A stretch of DNA of 7,681 nucleotides, taken from the NCBI GenBank assembly GCA_900544945.1, contig UQXG01000110.1, forward strand, positions 1-7,681, in the 5' to 3' direction. Under the pieces are notes generated by a model. It was not told where the DNA came from. It saw only the letters and a program-made list of their open reading frames with translations, and did not search any database. The position numbers and the translations under genes are program-made. Below are positions 1 through 5,761 of this stretch, piece after piece. Source of the DNA: an uncultured Eubacteriales bacterium. GTDB taxonomy: Bacteria > Bacillota > Clostridia > Oscillospirales > Oscillospiraceae. Position 1 is the stretch's first letter. Each line of letters starts with the position of its first letter.

Positions 1-31
1 AGGGTAAAAATCGCCCTCTCCGCCTCCGGCA

Positions 32-50
32 CCTCTCCCATAGGGAGAGG
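32..50. repeat. Short perfect palindrome, part of a dispersed repeat
   Basis: An 8-bp perfect inverted repeat (cctctccc at 32-39, gggagagg at 43-50) encloses a 3-base loop. It sits just beyond the larger imperfect palindrome at 51-104, on the downstream side of mtnN. No T tract follows it on either strand, so it is not a good intrinsic terminator by itself. Similar hairpins with a cctctccc arm are, as I recall, frequent in intergenic DNA of Clostridia. Membership in such a family is inference. Confidence 0.6.
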
Positions 51-104
51 CAAGTTTCCCTCATCCGCCCGCTGCGCGGAGCACCACCCCCAAGGGAAGG
101 CTTG
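51..104 (-). repeat. REP-like imperfect palindrome, copy 1, downstream of mtnN
   Basis: The outer arms pair as CAAG (51-54) with CTTG (101-104) and TTCCCT (56-61) with AGGGAA (93-98). A small inner stem is CCGC (69-72) with GCGG (76-79). The 32 bases at 70-101 recur, reverse-complemented, at 7628-7658 with a single one-base length difference in a C/G run (five versus four). Read on the minus strand, the unit begins 27 bases after the mtnN stop codon. It resembles the non-coding REP/MITE-like units scattered through Oscillospiraceae genomes. No coding sequence or transposase is visible in it. Confidence 0.7.
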
Positions 105-134
105 AAAAAAACGAGTCCGGCGTGCCTTTTACTC
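105..134 (-). terminator. Possible weak terminator after mtnN
   Basis: On the minus strand a run of seven T residues (111-105) follows the mtnN stop. The only pairing just before it is a 4-bp GAGT/ACTC stem (134-131 with 116-113) around GC-rich bases that cannot form a good inner hairpin. The T run suggests termination but the stem is poor. The repeat hairpins further on (104-32) may contribute instead. Confidence 0.25.
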
Positions 135-830
135 TTTCAGCTTTTCCGCCAATCTGCGGGTGACCTCGGCGCATCGGTGGGCGGCCAGCCGCTCAAAGGT
201 GGGATAGTCCATCTGGGCGCTGTCATCGGCCTTGTCGGAAATGGCCCGGAGGATTACGAAGGGAACTCCGTTCCGATAGGCGGTCTGGGCAATGGCCGCT
301 CCCTCCATCTCCGTGCACAGGCCGCCGGTGGCGGCGATAATCCCCTCTTTGACGCTTTTTTCCGCTACAAACTTATCACCGCTGGCAATTCTGCCCCGGC
401 GGGTATGGCCCGGGTTCCCCTGCTCCGCCGCGGCGAAGGCCAAGTCCGAAAGAAGCTTGTCCGCCGGGAAGGCAGTCACATCCATGCCGGGCACCCGGCC
501 GTAGGGATAGCCAAAGTGGGTGCAGTCAAAGTCATGGTACATGGCATCGGTGCTCACCACCAGATCGCCGATATCCAGCTCCGCGTTCAGGGAACCGGCA
601 ATTCCCGTGTTCACCAGGTGGGTGACGCCAAAGCAGTCGCACAGAATCTGGGCGCACAGAGCCGCGTTGACCTTGCCCACGCCGCACTGAACCACCACCA
701 CGTCCAGCCCTTCCAGCTTGCCCGCATGGAAGGTGCTGCTCCCGATGATGCGCTCCTGCCGGTTCTCCATTTCGCCGAGCAATATTTCCACTTCTACCTG
801 CATGGCACCAATAATTCCGAGTTTTTTCAT
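129..830 (-). CDS. mtnN: 5'-methylthioadenosine/S-adenosylhomocysteine nucleosidase
   Basis: This cytosolic enzyme (MtnN, also called Pfs) hydrolyses the glycosidic bond of S-adenosylhomocysteine and methylthioadenosine, releasing adenine and S-ribosylhomocysteine or methylthioribose. The 233 residues match the usual family length and the protein is collinear with E. coli MtnN. It starts with the G-I-I-G-A-M motif (residues 5-10) followed by the catalytic-loop Glu (E13, equivalent to E. coli E12). SGDKF lies at 150-154, the substrate-binding EME motif at 174-176, and RAISD at 195-199 carries the catalytic Asp D199. The ATG is preceded by AAGGAG with six bases of spacing, and this site overlaps the luxS stop codon. 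The gene is second in the luxS-mtnN operon, so it makes the substrate of its neighbour. No truncation or missing catalytic residue is seen. Confidence 0.97.
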   Translation of the reverse strand: MKKLGIIGAMQVEVEILLGEMENRQERIIGSSTFHAGKLEGLDVVVVQCGVGKVNAALCAQILCDCFGVTHLVNTGIAGSLNAELDIGDLVVSTDAMYHDFDCTHFGYPYGRVPGMDVTAFPADKLLSDLAFAAAEQGNPGHTRRGRIASGDKFVAEKSVKEGIIAATGGLCTEMEGAAIAQTAYRNGVPFVILRAISDKADDSAQMDYPTFERLAAHRCAEVTRRLAEKLKE

Positions 831-840
831 AAAATTCTCC

Positions 841-1317
841 TTATTCCGGATAATTCAGCCGGGTTTCGTCGGCGTTTTCCAGAACACCGACATACTTTGC
901 GCCCCAGTAGTTGGCCATGGGCAGATTCATGTCCAGGTAATTGCCGCAGTCCTTAGGGCTGGCACCGGGCACCGCGTCCCGGTAGTCCCGGATGAACCGG
1001 AAGCACTCCGTCACCAGAGGCAGCACATCCCGGGAGCTGTAGTCCCCGGCCAGCAGCAGATAAAAGCCCGTCCGGCAGCCCATGGGGCCAAAGTAGAGGA
1101 CTTTATCCTTCCATGTCGGCTCGTTTCTCAAATAGGTTGCTCCCAGATGCTCGATGGTGTGCACCTCGGCGGTGTTCAGCACCGGCTCCTCGTTGGGCTT
1201 GGTCAGCCGCAGGTCGAAGGTGGTAACGGTCTCGGCACCGACCTTGTCCTTCCGGGAAACATACAGTCCCGGCAGAAGCTTTATGTGGTCAACGGTAAAG
1301 CTCGCGATTTTTTCCAC
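841..1317 (-). CDS. luxS: S-ribosylhomocysteine lyase LuxS (AI-2 synthesis)
   Basis: LuxS cleaves S-ribosylhomocysteine into homocysteine and 4,5-dihydroxy-2,3-pentanedione, the autoinducer-2 precursor. The metal-site motif HTIEH is present (H53, E56, H57 counted from the GTG start). G-P-M-G-C-R-T-G-F carries the catalytic Cys C81, and P-K-D-C-G-N-Y carries the third metal ligand C124. These correspond to H54, E57, H58, C84 and C126 of B. subtilis LuxS. I chose the GTG at 1317 (158 residues, N-terminus MEKIASF) over the in-frame ATG at 1323 (160 residues). The Shine-Dalgarno sequence lies about 8 bases from the GTG but only about 2 from the ATG, and MEKIASF is how I remember clostridial homologues starting. 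Ten bases separate it from mtnN downstream; the promoter is at 1389-1361. The function is certain; the start codon is less so. Confidence 0.96.
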   Translation of the reverse strand: MEKIASFTVDHIKLLPGLYVSRKDKVGAETVTTFDLRLTKPNEEPVLNTAEVHTIEHLGATYLRNEPTWKDKVLYFGPMGCRTGFYLLLAGDYSSRDVLPLVTECFRFIRDYRDAVPGASPKDCGNYLDMNLPMANYWGAKYVGVLENADETRLNYPE

Positions 1318-1324
1318 TTGCATT

Positions 1325-1331
1325 TCCTCTC
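1325..1331 (-). promoter_or_regulatory. luxS ribosome binding site that decides the start
   Basis: On the minus strand this reads GAGAGGA. The GAGG core ends at 1326, leaving 2 bases to the ATG at 1323 but 8 bases to the in-frame GTG at 1317. Normal spacing is roughly 5-9 bases, so this site supports the GTG start. Confidence 0.6.
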
Positions 1332-1360
1332 ATTTCCGGCAAAGCCGTTTCTTTCCCGAA

Positions 1361-1389
1361 ATCATAGCATATTCTCCCTGGCTTTGCAA
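1361..1389 (-). promoter_or_regulatory. Sigma-A type promoter of luxS-mtnN
   Basis: On the minus strand, TTGCAA (1389-1384) is followed after exactly 17 bases by TATGAT (1366-1361), with a TG one base ahead of the -10 (extended -10). Transcription should start near 1354, giving a leader of about 37 bases. That is too short for a SAM or SAH riboswitch, and none is visible. Confidence 0.75.
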
Positions 1390-1450
1390 GTCCGCCCGGT
1401 TGGATCCTGACCGGAGTGCCGTGAATTTTTTGCAAACTCGCCAATTGTTC

Positions 1451-1479
1451 TTGCATTTTTCAATAGACAATGGTACAAT
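1451..1479 (+). promoter_or_regulatory. Sigma-A type promoter of the NodB-like membrane protein gene
   Basis: TTGCAT (1451-1456) and TACAAT (1474-1479) are separated by 17 bases, with TG one base ahead of the -10 (extended -10). The expected start of transcription is near 1486. The leader to the ATG at 1514 is under 30 bases and contains an AAGGTAGGG ribosome binding region (1498-1506). This promoter diverges from that of luxS, about 60 bases away. Confidence 0.75.
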
Positions 1480-1513
1480 ATCGTTGACTATACCACGAAG
1501 GTAGGGATGACCA

Positions 1514-3448
1514 ATGTCCAATAAGGATTTCGATATTGATTTTGACTTTGACGAGGCTTACGGCTTTGACGACGACTCCGACGGCAAGCAGGACGCCTAT
1601 GACGATAACACCAATCCGGAAATTCTCTCCCGCCGCAGTTCCGGCGGCAGCTTTGACGCGGACGGAGATCTGGATGACTTTCTGAATATGGGCTCCGCCC
1701 CTCAGGTCTCTCAGGAGCCCCAGGCTCCTGTCGAGCCGGAGGAAGACGAGTGGGCGCAGGACGGAGATTTCAGCGAGACGCCTGCACAGGACGGGAGCTA
1801 CGATCAGACTGAGGAAGTGGATTACGGCGACCCCGGCGAATATGACGAGGGTGTAGCCGAGGATACGGTTTACGATGAGGAAGATCAGGGCGAGTACCCG
1901 GAGGACGGCGAGGAAGAGGATGCCCCCAAGAAGCCCAAAAAGCAGCTGAAGCTTCCCAAGCTGAAGATGCCCAATTTCTTCGGGAAATTCTATGACCTGT
2001 ACTTCGCGCCGGTGCTTCACAAAGAACTGGTGGAAGAACCGATGGATCCGGACAATCCCCGCCGCCGCAGGAGAAAGACCAAGGGTCAGATTTTCAAGGA
2101 GGTTTATCTGCCTCCCATTCTGGTCTGCGTGTCCCTCATTCTGGTTCTGACCTTTGTCATCGGGTCGCTGTCCAATGTGATCGACCGTCGGCGGATTGAA
2201 AAGCAGAATCAGCAGAGCCAGCTGGACGCTTCCCTGTCCCAGGCGGAGCAGCTGGAAGCGCAAAGCCAGGAAATCGTGGCCGAGGCCGAGCGTCTGGCCG
2301 CGGGCTATGACTACGACAAGGCCATTGAAAAACTGGAATCCGTAGGCGACCTGACCCAGCATCCGGACATTGCCAGCAAGCGTGCGGAATACGAAACCGC
2401 CAAGAGCGCCTTGGTGGAATACAAGGATCCTACTCTGATTCCCAACCTGAGCTTCCATGTGCTCATTGAGGACATGACCCGGGCCAAGGCAGATACCGAG
2501 TTCGGCGGCAGCTACAACAAGAATTTCGTCACCACCGGAGAATTCTCCAAGATTCTGAACCAGCTGTACAACAACGGCTATGTTCTGGTGGATTTCAACA
2601 GCTTCGTCTCCGCCCAGACCGATCTGGAGGGCAACGAAAAGTTCATGGTCAAGTCCATTATGCTGCCTGAGGGCAAAAAGCCCGTCATGCTGACGGAGAC
2701 CATGGTCAACTACTTCGCCTACATGGTGGACGGCGACGGCGACGGCAAGGCGGACGCCAAGGGCGACGGCTTTGCCAACAAGCTGGTGGTGGATGCCAAC
2801 GGCGACATCAAGGCCGAGTACATCGACGCCGCAGGCCAGACCCTTACCGGCAACTACGACTTCGTTCCCATTCTGGAGGACTTTATCAGCCAGCATCCGG
2901 ACTTCTGCTATCAGGGTGCCCGGGCCATCCTGGCGGTCACAGGTCACGAGGGCGTGTTCGGCTACCGCTGCAACACCGCCTACATCAGCTCCGTCAGCCA
3001 GCAGTACTACGATGAGCAGGTTGCCGGTGCCAAGACCATCACCAACGCTCTGCGGGATAAGGGCTACACCATTGCCTGCTATACCTACAAGAACGATGCC
3101 TACGGCAAGCTCAGTGCCGCCCAGATTCAGGCGGATCTGCAAAGCTGGGCCTCTCAGGTGGTAAACGTCATCGGTCAGGTGGACACCTTCGTCTTCGCCA
3201 AGCAGAGCCGTCTGACGGATTACGGTGACGGCAATGCCGCCTTCCGAGCCATGTACACCAGCGGCTTCCGGTACTTCATCTCCAACGACCAGTCTCCTTT
3301 GACGGAGATCAACGACACCTATGTCCGTCAGAACCGGCTGATGGTCACCGGCGAGAACATGCAGCACAAGTCCAGTCAGTTCTCCGGTCTGTTCGATACC
3401 AATGCCGTTCTGGAGCTTTCCACTCGGGGCAGCGTGCCTACCGGCTGA
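1514..3448 (+). CDS. Membrane-anchored NodB/polysaccharide-deacetylase-like protein, apparently catalytically inactive
   Basis: The protein has 644 residues. Residues 1-138 are extremely rich in Asp and Glu and low in complexity. A Lys-rich stretch (139-152) and an Arg cluster (183-188) precede one hydrophobic membrane segment (about 199-219), so the acidic part should be cytoplasmic and the rest extracytoplasmic. Residues 225-300 look helical, probably coiled coil. From about 311 onward the sequence resembles clostridial NodB-fold (CE4) proteins: FHVLIED (314-320), a TTGEF...GYVLV block (340-359), then KPVMLT (389-394). Active homologues have an Asp pair after that last motif; here residues 394-397 are TETM. 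Where they have His-x-x-x-His, residues 523-527 start with Tyr and end with Asn. The metal and catalytic residues therefore appear lost, by alignment from memory. Asp-rich loops at 406-418 and 427-435 resemble calcium sites. It has its own promoter upstream and terminator downstream. A cell-wall binding or structural role is possible; function is unknown. Confidence 0.8.
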   Translation: MSNKDFDIDFDFDEAYGFDDDSDGKQDAYDDNTNPEILSRRSSGGSFDADGDLDDFLNMGSAPQVSQEPQAPVEPEEDEWAQDGDFSETPAQDGSYDQTEEVDYGDPGEYDEGVAEDTVYDEEDQGEYPEDGEEEDAPKKPKKQLKLPKLKMPNFFGKFYDLYFAPVLHKELVEEPMDPDNPRRRRRKTKGQIFKEVYLPPILVCVSLILVLTFVIGSLSNVIDRRRIEKQNQQSQLDASLSQAEQLEAQSQEIVAEAERLAAGYDYDKAIEKLESVGDLTQHPDIASKRAEYETAKSALVEYKDPTLIPNLSFHVLIEDMTRAKADTEFGGSYNKNFVTTGEFSKILNQLYNNGYVLVDFNSFVSAQTDLEGNEKFMVKSIMLPEGKKPVMLTETMVNYFAYMVDGDGDGKADAKGDGFANKLVVDANGDIKAEYIDAAGQTLTGNYDFVPILEDFISQHPDFCYQGARAILAVTGHEGVFGYRCNTAYISSVSQQYYDEQVAGAKTITNALRDKGYTIACYTYKNDAYGKLSAAQIQADLQSWASQVVNVIGQVDTFVFAKQSRLTDYGDGNAAFRAMYTSGFRYFISNDQSPLTEINDTYVRQNRLMVTGENMQHKSSQFSGLFDTNAVLELSTRGSVPTG

Positions 3449-3462
3449 TCTAAAACATAGCA

Positions 3463-3495
3463 AAAGCTCCGGAGAATTTTCTCCGGAGCTTTCTT
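3463..3495 (+). terminator. Intrinsic terminator between the NodB-like gene and the DUF1653 gene
   Basis: A perfect 12-bp stem (3463-3474 with 3481-3492, core GCTCCGGAG) has a 6-base loop, aatttt. The T tract is interrupted by one C (TTTCTTT, 3490-3496). The hairpin starts 14 bases after the upstream stop codon and ends six bases before the AGGAGG of the next gene. It may therefore act as a partial terminator or attenuator for that gene. Confidence 0.8.
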
Positions 3496-3507
3496 TCAGG
3501 AGGAATT

Positions 3508-3720
3508 ATGGAAATCAAACCAGGAAAATACCGGCATTTCAAGGGAAATCTCTATGAAGTCATCGGGGTGGCCCGGCATTCGGAGACCCAGGAGGAAATG
3601 GTGGTCTACCGTGCCTTGTACGGGGAGTACGGATTGTGGGTGCGCCCGGCTGCCATGTGGACGGAAACCGTTGACCGGGACGGCTACCATGGGCCAAGAT
3701 TTCAGTATATCGGAAAATGA
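3508..3720 (+). CDS. DUF1653 domain protein
   Basis: This small protein of 70 residues is almost entirely one DUF1653 domain. The recognisable blocks are the start K-Y-R-H-F-K-G-N-L-Y-E-V (about 7-18), R-H-S-E-T (23-27), V-V-Y-R-A-L-Y-G (32-39) and L-W-V-R-P (43-47), ending in P-R-F-Q-Y-I. The family is common in bacteria and rich in aromatic and charged residues. Its molecular function is not established, so none is assigned. AGGAGG at 3498-3503 lies four bases before the ATG. I see no promoter between this gene and the terminator at 3463-3495, so expression probably depends on readthrough or on a promoter inside the preceding gene. The stop codon is part of the following terminator stem. 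Confidence 0.93.
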   Translation: MEIKPGKYRHFKGNLYEVIGVARHSETQEEMVVYRALYGEYGLWVRPAAMWTETVDRDGYHGPRFQYIGK

Positions 3721-3761
3721 GCAAAAGCCCTCGCCGCAAAACGCGGCGAGGGCTTTTGCTC
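3719..3761. terminator. Bidirectional terminator between the DUF1653 gene and uvrB
   Basis: A perfect 19-bp inverted repeat (3719-3737 with 3743-3761) has a 5-base loop. Its GC-rich core (GCCCTCGCCGC and complement) is flanked by AAAA on the left and TTTT on the right, so it works as an intrinsic terminator on both strands. The left arm begins within the TGA stop of the DUF1653 gene. The right arm ends 22 bases beyond the uvrB stop. This is the expected arrangement between convergent genes. Confidence 0.93.
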
Positions 3762-3782
3762 TTCCGAAGGGCGTATTGCGGA

Positions 3783-5750
3783 TTACACACCGTTTCCCCG
3801 GAGTTCGATGATCTGATCCCGTAAGACGGCGGCGTACTCGTATTCCATCATCTTGGCCGCTTCCTTCATCTGCTTCTCCAGGCGGGCGATTTCCTTTTCC
3901 TTCTCCACCTTCGTCATCTTCACGCCGGTTCTGCCCTTGCGCTCGGCGGTGGGAGAGGAAATCTCGATCAGATCCCGGACGGACTTGATGACGGTCTTGG
4001 GCACGATGCCGTGAGCCTTGTTGTAGGCGTCCTGAATCTCCCGGCGGCGGGCGGTTTCGTCCATGGCAACCCGCATGGAGGGGGTCACCGTGTCGGCATA
4101 GAGAATGACCTTGCCCTCGGCATTCCGAGCCGCCCGGCCGATGGTCTGAATCAGGCTGGTCTCACTGCGCAGGAAGCCCTCCTTATCCGCGTCCAGAATG
4201 GCAACCAGGCTCACCTCCGGCAAGTCCAGACCCTCACGCAGGAGGTTAATGCCCACGAGAACATCGAATTTCGCCATCCGCAGATCCCGGATGATCTCCA
4301 TGCGCTCCATTGCCCCGATGTCCGAGTGCATGTAGCGCACCTTGATGCCCGCCTTTTGCAGGTAAACCGTCAAATCCTCCGCCATTTTCTTGGTCAGGGT
4401 GGTCACCAGCACCCGTTCGTTCCGGGCAGAGCGGGCGTTGATTTCTCCGATTAAGTCGTCAATCTGCCCCTCGATGGGACGAACCTCCACCTGTGGATCC
4501 AGAAGTCCGGTAGGCCGAATCACCTGCTCCACGATCTGACCGGAGCGGGTGCGCTCATAGTCGGCAGGAGTCGCGGATACATAAATCACCTGGTTGATCT
4601 TCTGCTCAAACTCCGGGAAGTTCAGAGGTCGGTTATCGTAGGCCGAGGGCAGCCGGAAGCCGTAATTCACCAAGGCATCCTTCCGGCTCCGGTCACCGGC
4701 GTACATGGCCCGGCACTGGGGCAGGGTCACATGGCTTTCATCGATGAACATGAGGAAATCCTTGGGGAAATAATCCAAAAGCGTGGTAGGCGGCGTGCCC
4801 GGTGCCCGACCCTGAATCACCCGGGAATAGTTCTCAATGCCGCTGCAAAAGCCGATTTCCGTCAGCATTTCCAGATCGTAGGCAGTACGCTGAGCAATCC
4901 GCTGGGCCTCAATGAGCTTATCGTGGGCTCGGAAGAAGGCCACCTGGTCATCGCACTCCCGCTGAATTTCCAGCATCGCTCGGTGAAGCTTTTCCTTGGA
5001 GGCCACATAGTGACTGGCAGGATAGATGGCCACATGCTCCACGAACCGCTCGGCAATGCCGGAAACCGCATTGATTTCGCTGATCCGGTCGATTTCGTCC
5101 CCAAAGAACTCCACCCGGATGGCACGTCCCGACCAATAGGCCGGATAAATCTCCAGCGTGTCCCCCCGGAGACGGAACTTGTTCCGGGAGAAATCCAGGT
5201 CGTTTCGCTCGTAGCGGATTTCCGTCAACTTCTTGAGCACCTCGTCCAGGGGATACTCCTGGCCTACCCGGAGAGAAATTACCATGCTTTTATAGTCGAT
5301 GGGATCACCCAGACCGTACAGGCAGCTGACGGAGCTGACCACGATCACGTCCCGCCGCTCAAAGAGGGCGGAAGTAGCGCTGTGGCGCAGCCGATCGATC
5401 TCCTCGTTCACCGAAGAATCCTTCTCGATGTAGGTGTCCGTATGGGCAATATAGGCCTCAGGCTGATAGTAATCGTAATAGGAAATGAAATATTCCACTG
5501 CGTTTTCCGGGAAAAACTCCCGGAACTCGCTGCAAAGCTGGGCAGCCAGAGTCTTGTTGTGAGCCAGCACAAGAGTGGGACGGTTCACCTTCTCAATGAC
5601 GGAGGCCATGGTGAAGGTCTTACCGGAGCCGGTAACGCCCAGCAAAGTCTGCTCATGCAGTCCCCAGTTGACGCCGTTCACCAGCTTTTCAATGGCCTCC
5701 GGCTGGTCGCCGGAGGGCTTGTATTCGGATACCAGTTTGAAATGATCCAT
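3783..5750 (-). CDS. uvrB: UvrABC excinuclease subunit B
   Basis: UvrB is the damage-verifying helicase-like subunit of nucleotide excision repair. It is loaded by UvrA, clamps one DNA strand, then recruits UvrC for incision. The 655 residues are full length. Visible parts are Walker A GVTGSGKT (38-45), the aromatic beta-hairpin YYDYYQPEAY (91-100) that inserts behind the lesion, and the DESH helicase motif (337-340). Helicase motifs V and VI follow, including REGLDLPE and QTIGRAARN (535-543). The C-terminal UVR helices that bind UvrC lie at about 616-651. The ATG has GAGGAGGT five bases upstream, overlapping the radC stop codon, so it is probably translated after radC from the same mRNA. It is not followed by uvrA, which is its usual neighbour in many Firmicutes. 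All key residues I can recognise are present. Confidence 0.98.
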   Translation of the reverse strand: MDHFKLVSEYKPSGDQPEAIEKLVNGVNWGLHEQTLLGVTGSGKTFTMASVIEKVNRPTLVLAHNKTLAAQLCSEFREFFPENAVEYFISYYDYYQPEAYIAHTDTYIEKDSSVNEEIDRLRHSATSALFERRDVIVVSSVSCLYGLGDPIDYKSMVISLRVGQEYPLDEVLKKLTEIRYERNDLDFSRNKFRLRGDTLEIYPAYWSGRAIRVEFFGDEIDRISEINAVSGIAERFVEHVAIYPASHYVASKEKLHRAMLEIQRECDDQVAFFRAHDKLIEAQRIAQRTAYDLEMLTEIGFCSGIENYSRVIQGRAPGTPPTTLLDYFPKDFLMFIDESHVTLPQCRAMYAGDRSRKDALVNYGFRLPSAYDNRPLNFPEFEQKINQVIYVSATPADYERTRSGQIVEQVIRPTGLLDPQVEVRPIEGQIDDLIGEINARSARNERVLVTTLTKKMAEDLTVYLQKAGIKVRYMHSDIGAMERMEIIRDLRMAKFDVLVGINLLREGLDLPEVSLVAILDADKEGFLRSETSLIQTIGRAARNAEGKVILYADTVTPSMRVAMDETARRREIQDAYNKAHGIVPKTVIKSVRDLIEISSPTAERKGRTGVKMTKVEKEKEIARLEKQMKEAAKMMEYEYAAVLRDQIIELRGNGV

Positions 5751-5761
5751 ATTGTACCTCC

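Noticed and set aside
32..104. CRISPR array or insertion-sequence end at the left edge
   Set aside because: There are no regularly spaced identical repeats with unique spacers and no transposase. The palindromes fit a small non-coding dispersed repeat better.
102..956. Open frame on the plus strand opposite mtnN and the end of luxS
   Set aside because: Both strands cannot reasonably code here. MtnN and LuxS are unmistakable on the minus strand, and the plus frame shows no ribosome binding site or known motif.
1318..1360. Possible SAM or SAH riboswitch ahead of luxS
   Set aside because: The predicted leader is only about 37 bases, too short for the known classes, and no terminator-antiterminator pairing is visible.
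1330..1521. Small minus-strand open frame of 63 codons between luxS and the divergent gene
   Set aside because: It spans both divergent promoters and the luxS leader and has no family resemblance, so this is regulatory DNA rather than a gene.
1460..3463. Long open frame of 667 codons on the minus strand, antisense to the NodB-like gene
   Set aside because: It is a mirror of a GC-biased coding sequence. The plus-strand frame has a promoter, ribosome binding site, clear domain order and a terminator, while the antisense product resembles no family and covers that gene's own promoter.
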